Assembly (NCBI GenBank): GCA_030065825.1
Contig: JASJCY010000062.1
Coordinates: forward strand, 1 to 46,236
DNA: 46,236 bases
Direction of reading: 5' to 3'
From: Nostocaceae cyanobacterium
Lineage (GTDB): Bacteria; Cyanobacteriota; Cyanobacteriia; Cyanobacteriales; Nostocaceae
The notes under the pieces were generated by a model, which did not search any database, was not told the origin of the DNA, and was given only the letters and a program-made list of their open reading frames with translations. Below, piece by piece: positions 8,563-18,468 of this stretch; the first letter of the stretch is position 1; every line of letters begins with the position of its first letter. A program made the translations under genes and the position numbers.

Positions 8563-11424
8563 ATGTTAAGTTTTGCAAGTATTTGTCGTCACTGGATTTT
8601 AAGTATTGCCTGCACAAGTACCAGCGTTTTTTGGATATGTCCCAGCAATGCTCAAATTACTCCCGACAGCACTTTACCGAATAATTCTACTGTCAATTTA
8701 CAAGGAAATACTACCTTAATTGAAGGTGGAACAAAGAGTGGTAGTAATTTATTCCATAGTTTCAAAGAATTTTCTATTCCCACTGGTAACGAAGCTTATT
8801 TTAATAACTCAACTAACATAAATAATATTATTACCCGCGTCACAGGAGGTTCAATTTCTAATATCGATGGATTGATTAAAGCTAATGGTAGTGCAAACTT
8901 GTTTTTAATTAATCCTGCGGGAATTGTATTTGGTGAGAATGCACGATTAGATATTGGTGGCTCCTTTTTGGGGACTACTGCTGATGCAATTGGGTTTGGT
9001 GAAGATAATTTTTTCAGCGCTTCCAATCCCCAAAGTGATTCATCTTTGTTACGAATTAATCCCAATGCTTTGTTTTTCAATCAAATTAAAGCTGCATCGA
9101 TTGAAAATAATTCAGTTGCAGATGTGGGGTTAAATCCATCAGATCGATATCCTGGTAGGGGTTTGCGGGTATCGGATGGCAAGAGTTTGTTGTTGGTGGG
9201 TGGTAATGTAACCATGAATGGTGGTGGATTAGTTGCTTTGGGTGGACGAGTGGAGTTAGGTGGGTTAGCAGGTGCGGGAACGGTTGGGTTAAATGTAGAT
9301 GGGAATAACCCCAGTTTAAATTTTCCTTCAGGGGTAGAAAGAAGTAATGTCACTCTAAGTAACGGTGCGGGTGTAGTCGTTGCCGCTGATGATGGTGGAA
9401 GTATTACGGTTAATGCGGGAAATTTAGAAATGACAGGAAAGAGTTTCCTATTTGCAGGGATAAACGAAAGTAGTGGTGACGATGATAGTAGAGCTGGAAA
9501 TATTGACATTAATGCAACGGGCGTAATTTTTCTTAAAGAAGATAGCAAACTTGTTAATCTGGTGCAACCAAAAACGAGAGGATGGGGAGGTGATATCAAT
9601 ATCCGTGCTAGTAGGTTGCAGGTAGAGGGTGGAGCAAAGGTTGACGCAATTACATCTGGTAAAGGTAATGGAGGAAATTTAAAAATTGATGCCCAAGATG
9701 TTCAAGTGATTGGTGAAGGTAAAAATATTAGGTTCCCTATGAGTGCCTTGCGTACCTCTGCACAACCAACTTCAACAGGGGATGCAGGTGATTTGAGCCT
9801 TAAAACGAATACATTAACCGTGAGAGATGGAGGACTAATAAGTGCTAACAAATTTGGTAAAGGTAATGGGGGGAATTTAACTATTGAAGCTCAAAAGATA
9901 GAACTAATTGGTAAAGCCAAAAAAGGTCGGTTTCTCAGTTCCTTAGCAGTTTTTGCACAGGCAAGATCGACAGGGGATGCGGGTGATTTGTCGCTTAAAA
10001 CTAATACATTAATTGTAAGGGATGGAGCTGTTGTCAGTAGTGCAACATTTGGTAGAGGCAATGGGGGAAATTTAATTGTTGAAGCCCAAAATATACAGTT
10101 GATTGGTATAGATAAATCTGGTGAATTCCCCAGTGGCTTGCGTACTTCTGCGGAGCCAAATTCAACAGGAAATGCAGGTGACTTGAAAGTTAAAACTAAT
10201 ACATTAATTTTAACAGATGGGGCAAAAGTGGATGCAGGTACTCTTGGTAAAGGCAACGGAGGGAATTTAACTGTTGAAGCTCAAAATATACAACTGATTG
10301 GTAGAAGCAAAAATGGTCGATTTGCGAGTGCCATAATTGCTTCTACACGAGCAAGCTCAACAGGAAATGCGAAGGATTTAACTATTAAAACTAATACATT
10401 AATTGTAAGAGATGGGGCAGTAGTGGATGCAGGTACTCGTGGTAAAGGCAACGGAGGGAATTTAACTGTTGAAGCTCAAAATATACAATTGATTGGTAGA
10501 AGCAAAGATGATAGGTTTCCTAGTGTATTGGGTACTTCTGCGGAGAAAAACTCAACAGGAAACGCAGGAAATTTAAATATTACTGCTAGTATTTTACAGA
10601 TTGAGAATGGAGCACAGTTAAGAGTGAGAAGTTTTAGCAAAGAAGGAACCGCAGGTAACTTAACAATAAATGCCGATTCTATCCGCTTAAACAATAATGC
10701 TTTACTTACTGCGGATACGCGCAGTAATAAATTTGACGCCGAAAGGGAACAGGCGACAATTAATATCAATTCACAAGACTTAATAATGCGCCGTGGTAGC
10801 AATATCTTCACCAACGCACGCGGCGAAAACGTTGTCGGGGGAAACATAAATATTAATGCTGATATTATCGCTGCTTTGGAAAACAGCGACATCAGCGCCA
10901 ATTCTGTAAACTTTCGTGGTGGTAATGTCCGAATTAAAACTCAAGGTATCTTCGGTATCCAATTTCGACCCCAACCAACTGAATTCAGTGATATTACTGC
11001 CACTGGCGCAAGTGACAATTTAAGCGGTAATGTAGAAATAATTAACCCCGATATTGACCCTAGCAGTGGCTTAGTCAATCTACCATCAATCTCAGTAGAA
11101 ACAGAAGTGGCTCAAGGTTGTACTACTGGTAGTTCAATAGCCCAAAGTAGATTTGAAATCATCGGACGTGGTGGTTTACCACATCTACCCACTGATGCTT
11201 TGAGTGCAGATGCAGTGCAGGTTGATTTGGTGAGCATCAAACCAGAAATTAATAAACTTGCTAATACAAATGTTTCTAAAAAACCTCAAACCTCTACACC
11301 AAAGAAAATTGTAGAAGCAACTGGTTGGGTACGAAATAATAAAGGAGAGATATTTCTTGTTGCGGATACGTCTAATGGTACACAAATTGATAATTGGGAT
11401 AAAAATAACCATTGTAGTGGCTAA
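8563..11424 (+). CDS. Filamentous haemagglutinin N-terminal domain protein (TpsA-like)
   Basis: A 953-residue protein with a signal-peptide-like N terminus (hydrophobic to about residue 30, ending SNA). It is followed by a TPS/haemagglutination-activity domain (residues about 35-290) with the typical NLFLINPAGIVFGENARLDIGGSF region. Residues about 365-690 are five 65-66-residue repeats built around GKGNGGNLTVEAQNIQLIG and STGNAGDL, expected to form a beta-helix. The C terminus carries a conserved GCTTGSSIAQSRFEIIGRGG stretch and an EATGWVRN motif usual for cyanobacterial members. By family it is exported by a two-partner TpsB/ShlB pore, which is not in this window. It converges with the CHAT operon; such genes are often neighbours in cyanobacteria, from memory of the families. 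Confidence 0.85.
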   Translation: MLSFASICRHWILSIACTSTSVFWICPSNAQITPDSTLPNNSTVNLQGNTTLIEGGTKSGSNLFHSFKEFSIPTGNEAYFNNSTNINNIITRVTGGSISNIDGLIKANGSANLFLINPAGIVFGENARLDIGGSFLGTTADAIGFGEDNFFSASNPQSDSSLLRINPNALFFNQIKAASIENNSVADVGLNPSDRYPGRGLRVSDGKSLLLVGGNVTMNGGGLVALGGRVELGGLAGAGTVGLNVDGNNPSLNFPSGVERSNVTLSNGAGVVVAADDGGSITVNAGNLEMTGKSFLFAGINESSGDDDSRAGNIDINATGVIFLKEDSKLVNLVQPKTRGWGGDINIRASRLQVEGGAKVDAITSGKGNGGNLKIDAQDVQVIGEGKNIRFPMSALRTSAQPTSTGDAGDLSLKTNTLTVRDGGLISANKFGKGNGGNLTIEAQKIELIGKAKKGRFLSSLAVFAQARSTGDAGDLSLKTNTLIVRDGAVVSSATFGRGNGGNLIVEAQNIQLIGIDKSGEFPSGLRTSAEPNSTGNAGDLKVKTNTLILTDGAKVDAGTLGKGNGGNLTVEAQNIQLIGRSKNGRFASAIIASTRASSTGNAKDLTIKTNTLIVRDGAVVDAGTRGKGNGGNLTVEAQNIQLIGRSKDDRFPSVLGTSAEKNSTGNAGNLNITASILQIENGAQLRVRSFSKEGTAGNLTINADSIRLNNNALLTADTRSNKFDAEREQATININSQDLIMRRGSNIFTNARGENVVGGNININADIIAALENSDISANSVNFRGGNVRIKTQGIFGIQFRPQPTEFSDITATGASDNLSGNVEIINPDIDPSSGLVNLPSISVETEVAQGCTTGSSIAQSRFEIIGRGGLPHLPTDALSADAVQVDLVSIKPEINKLANTNVSKKPQTSTPKKIVEATGWVRNNKGEIFLVADTSNGTQIDNWDKNNHCSG
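9658..10640 (+). repeat. Five 195-198-bp tandem coding repeats
   Basis: The unit starts GGTAAAGGNAAYGGNGG and recurs at 9658, 9856, 10051, 10246 and 10441, a spacing of 198, 195, 195 and 195 bp. The units at 10246 and 10441 are nearly identical over their first 70 bases, which suggests recent duplication or conversion. Confidence 0.85.
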
Positions 11425-11465
11425 TGACTTGTTCTAAGTTAAAAAGCACCTAAATTAAATATTTA

Positions 11466-11534
11466 GACGGGCAGGGATGCTCCGCAGTCGCTACAACGGG
11501 GGGAACCCCCGCAACGCGCTGCTCTCCATCCCAC
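11466..11534 (+). repeat. 69-nt dispersed repeat, copy 1
   Basis: It begins GACGGGCAGG, ends CATCCCAC and holds a central G5/C5 hairpin. A copy of exactly the same length lies on the minus strand at 40467-40535. By hand alignment 58 of 69 positions match, and the differences concentrate in the central hairpin. Confidence 0.8.
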
Positions 11535-11590
11535 AAGAGTTCTAATAATTTAGATTATAAGCGTTTAAATGCACAACAGCTTACTTTAAT

Positions 11591-14329
11591 CTAAAGCCAA
11601 TTACCAAATAAAATATAAGGTGCCCAGTATCTAGGACGTTTGTATTTACGACTCTTTAAAAGTTTAATCTGAGCATTACGCAATGCTTGAGCTTTGGTCA
11701 ATTTTTTGTTGGCTAATTCCTGGTAAAATTGACTCATTAAGATTGAGGTAGATTCATCATCTAAATTCCATAAAGAAGCAATTGTACTACGGGCACCTGC
11801 TTGGAATGCTACACCAGCAATTCCCAAGGCTGCTTTTTCATCTCCTAGGGCTGTTTGACAGGCACTTAATACTAGTAATTCAATCGCTTCCGGTTTATTT
11901 TGTTCAACGGTTCTGACTATTTTATTGAAATCTTTGACATATATGCGTTCATTATTCCAAGCAACTATAAATGTTTCTTCGGCTTTTGAGCTAAACTTAC
12001 CATGAGTTGCCAGATGAAGGACTGGATAAGGTAAAGAATTGATTCGTTCTTGTAATATCTTGCTGGTAAATTCCTCGTTTAAAAGTACATTGCTTGGTAT
12101 TTGGGAGGTAATTTGTTCTAACTCCCGCTTCACATTGGGTAAAGGTGAAAATCCCGCAGATGGTTCGCTTAATCCTGCTGCAATCGCTCTCAAATCTTTT
12201 TGTAAAGGTTTGGCTTCAACTAGTTGTTGAGAAGGTATCAGTGCAATATTATATTTTTCGATGAGATATTGTTTACCATCATAAAGAACCGCAGGGGGTA
12301 CATTCCGCAATACTCCATCTAAGACAAATACTAAAGTAGGATTATCAACAGATTTTAAAGCTGCTTCTAACTTCGGTTGAATCAGCCAATTGTAAACCTT
12401 TTGAGATTTTTTCTGAACGGTACGCAATGTGTGGGGTTTTGGTAAATCTCGCTGCAATTGGTTTAAAGTTTGTTTTACTTCATCTGCATTTACAACTGAT
12501 TCGTAATGCAGCCATTTTTTATTTTTGTCTTTATCTTTATCTTTATTGTTCCCGTTACTTGGTAATTGTACAACTACGGATAATCGATCTTTCAAAATAA
12601 ATGGGTATATAACCACAGCTGTGGGATTTTCTTGTTTTTGTACAAGTCTAGTTTCTAAACAATTATTGCGGAAAAAGTTATTTAACTGTGCTATCTGCAA
12701 TAATTCTATAGTTTCGCTAGCTTTTTCTAAATTTATGGGATTAATTTCCGATTTTCCCTGACTATTTAAAAGTAAATCGACTCGCTCTCGATAAACTGGT
12801 TCTATATCTTCCTGAAAAGAAAACTTGACTTGGGGATTAACTGCAAATAAATCGTACCGCAAAGATTTTATAGTATTAACAGCTTTATCGTAAAATGAAA
12901 TTGCATTTTCAATATTGCCTTTAGCTTTAAACAAACGTCCTAATTGCCATTGCCATTGATAAGTAATTTCTTCAGCACCGATACTTTGAGAAATAAATAA
13001 AGCTTCTTGGGTTAGCTTTTGGGCATTATCCCATTGTTGGTTTTTTTCATACACTTTACCTAATATACCAAGGGCATAAGATTCCGTGCGTTTGTCTTGC
13101 AAATTTCTTGCTTGTTCTACTGAATCAGCTAATAATTGAGCAGCAGTAAGGTAGGGATTTTGCGATGATGAATCCTTAAAATTCTGTTGCTTCTTACTTC
13201 CTGCTGACAATTGACTACCATTTAACTCAATTAGACTTTGAGCAAAGTTAATTCTGGCAAAAATTGCAGTACGACTGGGAGGTAATTTAGCAAGTCGAGT
13301 TTGGATTTGAGATGATAACCCTTGCAAATCTTTATTCTCCTTATTGTCAACCAGTAAACTAAATTGATTGACTAGGGATTGAATTACTGTAATAGGTGAA
13401 TTTGCCGTTTTAGCAGCTTTTTGATAGTATTTTATTGCAGCTTGGGTATCTTCCTGAGCGCGAGCAGTGTTACCCAAACTAACTAAAATATCACCTATTA
13501 CTTTATTATCTGACAAAGACTTTGCTACTTCTAAACTTTCCTTCAATACCTCACGAGATTTTTTTAAATCACCAGTAACTTGTACCACATTCCCAAGACT
13601 ACGCAATCCCGTTACCTTAAGAGGAGTGTTAGTTTGAGCAGCCAAAATTTCGTTAGTTTCTGTTAAAGTTTTCTCAGCTCGACGATAAAATCCCAAAGCT
13701 TGCATTGCTTGCGCTTGGTTGATGCGATTGCGAATTACTGCGTTTTTGTCTCCAATTGTTTCATAAATGTCAACTGCCTTTTGCCAGATATTTAATGCAT
13801 TTTCTGGTTTATTTTGAGCTAAATGTAAACGTCCTTGAATATCTAAAATCTGAGCCAGAATCTGGGGATTTTTGATTGAAGAATGGTTTTTTTGCTGTTG
13901 TTGGGTATATCCAAGTAAATTTAAACTTTGGGTAATGGCAATTTGAGCTTCACTCCACTGTCCCAATTGCTGATAAGCTAATGATAGATTCCCCAATGTC
14001 ATAGCTTGCTGGAGTTCATCCCTATTGGCTGTAAATGCAGATATAGCTTTTGACCATATTTTCACAGCCTCAGCATATCTTTCTATGGCATAAAGTTGTT
14101 TTCCACGCTCAACCAAGTTTTGAGTACCGGGTACGCTTTGTACAGTAGAATTATTGGCGACTTTATAAGCCCAAGTAGGATGTAATAATCCCGTAAATAA
14201 AAACGTAATTGCAAGCAGCAATATAAAGAAAATACCCTTGATTCGGCGTAAACTAAATTTAGAAAAACTATAAATTTTTTCCTCTTTTCTACGTCTAAGT
14301 AATGTGTTTTTGCAGTTTGTTAAAGCCAT
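11591..14329 (-). CDS. TPR-CHAT protein (caspase-like peptidase domain)
   Basis: A 912-residue protein. An N-terminal hydrophobic segment (residues about 32-55) looks like a signal or anchor. TPR-type helical repeats with an Axx...LGNLSLAYQQLGQ pattern fill about residues 70-480. A linker is followed by a C-terminal CHAT domain (about 640-912). The caspase-type dyad is visible as His in LHLATHGKF (about residue 774) and Cys in LVLSACQTALG (about 823). CHAT domains are known cysteine peptidases in some systems, with TPRs binding partners; the substrate here is unknown. It is the last gene of the operon, starting 3 bases after the DUF928 stop. A basic, proline-rich C terminus (RPRYWAPYILFGNW) is typical of the family. 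Confidence 0.85.
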   Translation of the reverse strand: MALTNCKNTLLRRRKEEKIYSFSKFSLRRIKGIFFILLLAITFLFTGLLHPTWAYKVANNSTVQSVPGTQNLVERGKQLYAIERYAEAVKIWSKAISAFTANRDELQQAMTLGNLSLAYQQLGQWSEAQIAITQSLNLLGYTQQQQKNHSSIKNPQILAQILDIQGRLHLAQNKPENALNIWQKAVDIYETIGDKNAVIRNRINQAQAMQALGFYRRAEKTLTETNEILAAQTNTPLKVTGLRSLGNVVQVTGDLKKSREVLKESLEVAKSLSDNKVIGDILVSLGNTARAQEDTQAAIKYYQKAAKTANSPITVIQSLVNQFSLLVDNKENKDLQGLSSQIQTRLAKLPPSRTAIFARINFAQSLIELNGSQLSAGSKKQQNFKDSSSQNPYLTAAQLLADSVEQARNLQDKRTESYALGILGKVYEKNQQWDNAQKLTQEALFISQSIGAEEITYQWQWQLGRLFKAKGNIENAISFYDKAVNTIKSLRYDLFAVNPQVKFSFQEDIEPVYRERVDLLLNSQGKSEINPINLEKASETIELLQIAQLNNFFRNNCLETRLVQKQENPTAVVIYPFILKDRLSVVVQLPSNGNNKDKDKDKNKKWLHYESVVNADEVKQTLNQLQRDLPKPHTLRTVQKKSQKVYNWLIQPKLEAALKSVDNPTLVFVLDGVLRNVPPAVLYDGKQYLIEKYNIALIPSQQLVEAKPLQKDLRAIAAGLSEPSAGFSPLPNVKRELEQITSQIPSNVLLNEEFTSKILQERINSLPYPVLHLATHGKFSSKAEETFIVAWNNERIYVKDFNKIVRTVEQNKPEAIELLVLSACQTALGDEKAALGIAGVAFQAGARSTIASLWNLDDESTSILMSQFYQELANKKLTKAQALRNAQIKLLKSRKYKRPRYWAPYILFGNWL

Positions 14330-14332
14330 ATA

Positions 14333-15127
14333 TTAATCTTTTTTCAATTGACAACAATCTACTATCGGTTGATTCACTAAATCTTTTAAACCAATTTCTT
14401 GTAAAAGCTTTTGCAAAGAAGTATCTCGTGGATTGCTCTTATGCACTTGCATCGCATTACTTAGCGCTTCAAACCAAACACCTCCAGCACCATAAAGTTG
14501 TACTTTTTCCTTTGGTGTTGCTTTTGATAATTGTGTTTTCAATGTAGGCTTGAGTTCCTCGCGCTTGATATACCCTTCCAGATTACCAATAATTTGATTA
14601 TCATCCTTACAATAAACATTAAAATACCACCTTTGTTGCTTGCCAATTTGCAAAGGTTGTGCTTTTGAGGGTAGTCGCAGATTAATTATTCCTGGTGTTC
14701 CTGTTAAAGCAACTTTATATATTTGTTGATTTTCTGCTTCATCCTCTAATACAAATTCCCCATAGGTAATATTAGATTTATAGGGAACGTAAACTGACAA
14801 AATTGGATATGGTTCGCTAGTAATTCCATACACCAATTCAGATTTAGAATAAAAGGGTACTAAGGCTGTAAGTTGCTTTTTCACTTCTGACGATTTATTT
14901 GTCCCCATATCACAGCCACGACTACCAGCTGTTGAACGTTTACCTCCTTCTGGTTCCCCGGTTCCTTTTGGTGGTGGAGGTGCAGCAAAGATTGGTGAAT
15001 TTAATTTTCTGCGAAGATTTTGGACTAAAGTTGAGCTATTTATAGATTCTGCTTGTACTTGGGTATAGCTACAGAGTACAAGACAGATAGCAAGAGCAAA
15101 CTTAATGTTATGTTGTGGCAATTTCAT
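14333..15127 (-). CDS. DUF928 family exported protein
   Basis: A 264-residue protein with a signal peptide ending near QVQA (about residue 27). It is followed by the PPPPKGTGEPEGGKRSTAGSR region typical of cyanobacterial DUF928 proteins and a conserved LTALVP segment. The mature part should be periplasmic. No catalytic motif is visible and the function is unknown. Its ATG overlaps the stop of the upstream CHAT-CHASE2 gene in an ATGA arrangement (15124-15127), which implies translational coupling. Family recognition is by motif memory. Confidence 0.8.
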   Translation of the reverse strand: MKLPQHNIKFALAICLVLCSYTQVQAESINSSTLVQNLRRKLNSPIFAAPPPPKGTGEPEGGKRSTAGSRGCDMGTNKSSEVKKQLTALVPFYSKSELVYGITSEPYPILSVYVPYKSNITYGEFVLEDEAENQQIYKVALTGTPGIINLRLPSKAQPLQIGKQQRWYFNVYCKDDNQIIGNLEGYIKREELKPTLKTQLSKATPKEKVQLYGAGGVWFEALSNAMQVHKSNPRDTSLQKLLQEIGLKDLVNQPIVDCCQLKKD

Positions 15128-17466
15128 TTTATCAACACCTTGATTTTTTCTAAATAATTTCCTTGTTCTGGAGAATTAAAGTAAATTACTATTATGCTAC
15201 CCGTGAATATTAAAACTAAAGCTGAAGGAATTAGAGGAATTAACACTCCTTGAGAGAAAAAGAGGAAGTAAGAAACGAAATACAAAATACTAATTGCACC
15301 AAACGATGCTAATACTAAATATATTCTTTTCCGAAAGCGCCAAATAATTACACCTCCTACTAAACCCCAACTCCAAACCCATAAGATTTCTCCCCAAATA
15401 GGTAATACAGATAATAATGGTCTACCATCTTTGACTGCACTCACAATTTGACTTACCATTTGTGCTTGTAGAATCACCCCTGGTGCTTGTTGGTGAAATT
15501 CAGATTGTTTGCTATAAGGTGTAGAAAGGTAGTCTTTATAACTGTTAGCGGTAGTACCAATAATCACAATTTTGTCTTTTACTGCTTCACGTTTCAGCTT
15601 TCCCTTCAGAACATCTTCGAGTGTAACTCTGGGAGCAATTTCTAAAATAGAACCATTATAATTACGGTAATTAAGTAAAATTTGATTGCCTTGAGCATCG
15701 ATTTTTTGATAAAGACCGATATGAGATTGCAATCGTTTAAAAATGATTTTACCCACTTTTAAATTCTTATCTAAATCGTAAGAAGCATCAATCCCATCTT
15801 GTTTAAGATAATGAAGCGCTAGCTGGGTACTGAGTGCAGAATGTGCAACGCAAGGAGATATTGGAGATGTTGGATTAATTGCTAGTAAATGACGACGTAA
15901 AACATTATCTGCGTCTAAAATAACATCGCTAAAACCCTGACGTTTCAGTGGGATTTCTGGAGGAGGTGAAATTCCAGGGTTGTTTGAAGTTTCATTCCTC
16001 ACCTGACAAATAGCAAAAAAGTTATCTCTAATTTTTAGTTTATTAACTAACTCTGAATTTGATTTAGCTGGAAAATCTCGATAAATATCTAAACCTATAG
16101 TTCTTGCTTGGAATTTAACAAGTTTGTCTAACAGTTTTACTAGCGCTGTATCTGAAAGGGAACCTTTTCTTTGCTGCTGTTCTGGTAATTTTAAATCACT
16201 TTCGGTGATTTCAACTATTAGCAAACGCGAATCCCTACTTTCAGAGGGACGCTGACGCATCATTGCGTCAAAAGCTTGTAATTCCCATTCTTGTAATATT
16301 CCTTGATGCCTAATTCCTAATATGCTTGCGGTTATCAATACACTTGCTAACACAATTGCTTTTAGGGGATTACTATAAGAGACTTGCGACGAATTCCAAG
16401 TCATTGGTGTAATTTTCGCCGGATGTTCGCAAATTATTGGTAAACAACTCGCACCGGGATATTCACCTTCCAATCCTTGCAATTTTTCTCTTGCAGTACG
16501 AACCGCAGTATATATAGAATTACCATCAGCAAAGGCTAAAAGAAAATATTTGAGAAATTCTTGAGCTACTAAATCGGGTACGGGTTCCCTCATGACAATA
16601 ATTTGAGGTATTTGTAAATCCTGTAGTTCCCGTGCTAATCCCAAGCCATCGCAGGAGTTAAAAATTGCTAACTGCAAACCATTTTTTACAGCGTTTTTCA
16701 AAGCATATCTGAGTTCGGTAATTGTTAAACTATCAACATCGTTAATATATATCCTACCTGTATCGCCTTCTGTTTTGCTATGTCCTGCAAAAAATAAGAT
16801 ATTCCAAGGCTGATTCCATAACTGATTGTTGATATCTTGACGTTGTGGCTGCACCAAAAAAGTTGTAGCCGCACCTGGTAAATCTTTTAATAATTGACGG
16901 TCTTTTTCTACATCAATACCATCACTATCACCCAAAATAGCTAATATTTTTAATTTATTTTTGCTGGAAGATGTATGAATAACTTCTGTGTGTTCTAATT
17001 CTGCAACACTTAAAGTTATTTCTGCTTTTGGATAATCCCTATCTACCAAATCCCACAAATGCCAAGGAAGTTTTTTTAACTGCATTTGAGTAGTGCGAAT
17101 CAGCACTCGTATTTCATCAGATGGCGTTAAATGTTTAAGCCATTTTTCTCGAATAGGGCGAAAAGATTCACTCAAAAGCCAGTTATTTAATTGTTCTTTT
17201 AGTACAGAAACTGATTGATAACAATCCTGGCGACGTTTGGAGATTGAACCATCATAGGAAATTTTTTTGGCTTTAATACGGGTAAATTTCCACAAACTAC
17301 TATAGTTTGATTGCCACTCTTCAATTGCAGCTATCATACTTTTATTTGCTGGTAATTCACCACTGCTTTCTGCAAAAGGACGTTGATTTTCTAAGCCAAT
17401 TTCCAGGGTTACTCTCACCCCTACATTTAAATCACCATCTAGTTTTAGTACAACTAATTTTCTCAT
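15124..17466 (-). CDS. CHAT-CHASE2 membrane protein
   Basis: A 780-residue protein if started at the ATG at 17466 (MRKLVVLKLDGDL, the usual family start). A GTG at 17475, directly after the upstream TAA, is also possible. The N-terminal half is a CHAT domain with His in FFAGHSKTEGD (about 227) and Cys in FNSCDGLGLA (about 272). A membrane segment near residue 370 leads into an extracytoplasmic CHASE2 sensor domain (about 390-700) with the VIIGTTANSYKD motif, then two or more C-terminal membrane helices. Unlike many CHASE2 proteins it has no kinase, cyclase or GGDEF output, so the cytoplasmic CHAT domain is the likely output. Middle gene of the operon; signal and target are unknown. Confidence 0.83.
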   Translation of the reverse strand: MRKLVVLKLDGDLNVGVRVTLEIGLENQRPFAESSGELPANKSMIAAIEEWQSNYSSLWKFTRIKAKKISYDGSISKRRQDCYQSVSVLKEQLNNWLLSESFRPIREKWLKHLTPSDEIRVLIRTTQMQLKKLPWHLWDLVDRDYPKAEITLSVAELEHTEVIHTSSSKNKLKILAILGDSDGIDVEKDRQLLKDLPGAATTFLVQPQRQDINNQLWNQPWNILFFAGHSKTEGDTGRIYINDVDSLTITELRYALKNAVKNGLQLAIFNSCDGLGLARELQDLQIPQIIVMREPVPDLVAQEFLKYFLLAFADGNSIYTAVRTAREKLQGLEGEYPGASCLPIICEHPAKITPMTWNSSQVSYSNPLKAIVLASVLITASILGIRHQGILQEWELQAFDAMMRQRPSESRDSRLLIVEITESDLKLPEQQQRKGSLSDTALVKLLDKLVKFQARTIGLDIYRDFPAKSNSELVNKLKIRDNFFAICQVRNETSNNPGISPPPEIPLKRQGFSDVILDADNVLRRHLLAINPTSPISPCVAHSALSTQLALHYLKQDGIDASYDLDKNLKVGKIIFKRLQSHIGLYQKIDAQGNQILLNYRNYNGSILEIAPRVTLEDVLKGKLKREAVKDKIVIIGTTANSYKDYLSTPYSKQSEFHQQAPGVILQAQMVSQIVSAVKDGRPLLSVLPIWGEILWVWSWGLVGGVIIWRFRKRIYLVLASFGAISILYFVSYFLFFSQGVLIPLIPSALVLIFTGSIIVIYFNSPEQGNYLEKIKVLIK

Positions 17467-17475
17467 TGGTAGCAC

Positions 17476-18438
17476 TTAGGTGATAAAACTTTCTATTATA
17501 CTAACATCTCCCAAAGTCATTTTCAGATTGAAACTTTCATCTAAATCATTGGAAAATTCCAATTGAATATTTTTATTATTGTGGCGGGTATGGGCTTCCA
17601 TAACTGCTTCTCCATCTGCATCTAATACACTTAAAGACAAATGGGGAAACAGATAAGTTTCTTCAACTATGGGATGAATTTCTACAACCACATCCATCTC
17701 ACCTTCATTTTCTGGTGTAACAGTAACGATTAAGATTACTTGTTTTTCGATATTTGTTCCCAGATTAATTAACTTACCTCTACTTACCACATTATTTTTA
17801 GCACTTCTGGTTGCAAAAGCAAGATTTGCTTCCGTGGTATTGAATAAAGTTGATATTTCTTGCCAACCTGTATCAATAACATTATTAAACCATTGCCTTA
17901 AGTTAATAACTTTTGATTGAGCTTCTTGAACATTAGAATTTATTTCAGAAACAGAATTTGCTTCTTCCTGATGTTCTAACTCCTCTAGTAAATTATCTAA
18001 AGATTGGAATTGATTAATTGATACATATTCATTTTGTACTTCCTTGATAAATCCTAATATTTTTGCTTCTCGAAATGATTGATTAATTTGTACTGCCACA
18101 TAACCCATACGATTTGATTGTGATTCCGGCGGTACGTAAACAAAACTTTCCCCTTCTAATACTGGAAGACATTCTAAAAAAACGTTATTTGCTAAGGATA
18201 AATCCGCTGTATCTAGATACATTTGGTATAAAATATTTTGACTATCACTTGCTTCTAAATCTGTCTCAACTCCCATGCATTGGAGATATGAATTCACAAA
18301 CAATACCGCTAAGGTATTGAGACGAACTTTTTCTGCTTTATCTCCTTTAGGAAACTGACTACAAAACTCCTCAGCTTTTCGTCTAGCATTTGGAAATATT
18401 GGTCCGGCGTAAGTTAAAATATCTGTCTGGCTGTTCAT
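17476..18438 (-). CDS. DUF1822 family protein
   Basis: A 320-residue protein that matches the cyanobacterial DUF1822 pattern: N-terminal AxxFPNARRKAEEF, LNTLAVLFVNSYLQCMGVETDL, then FVYVPPESQSNRMGYVAVQI. The C-terminal half is beta-rich and resembles a carbohydrate- or ligand-binding sandwich. No signal peptide or membrane helix is seen, so it is probably cytoplasmic. It lies 30 bases after the sigma-like gene and directly abuts the CHAT-CHASE2 gene. Members of this family often sit beside a sigma-70-like gene and CHAT/CHASE2 genes; this is recalled, not tested. Biochemical role unknown; an anti-sigma or adaptor role is only a guess. Confidence 0.8.
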   Translation of the reverse strand: MNSQTDILTYAGPIFPNARRKAEEFCSQFPKGDKAEKVRLNTLAVLFVNSYLQCMGVETDLEASDSQNILYQMYLDTADLSLANNVFLECLPVLEGESFVYVPPESQSNRMGYVAVQINQSFREAKILGFIKEVQNEYVSINQFQSLDNLLEELEHQEEANSVSEINSNVQEAQSKVINLRQWFNNVIDTGWQEISTLFNTTEANLAFATRSAKNNVVSRGKLINLGTNIEKQVILIVTVTPENEGEMDVVVEIHPIVEETYLFPHLSLSVLDADGEAVMEAHTRHNNKNIQLEFSNDLDESFNLKMTLGDVSIIESFIT

Positions 18439-18468
18439 AATTTCTACCTTGCTTAATGCTTAATATTT

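Noticed and set aside
8796-10974. Minus-strand frames under the haemagglutinin gene.
   Set aside because: They mirror the tandem coding repeats and hold no recognisable domain.
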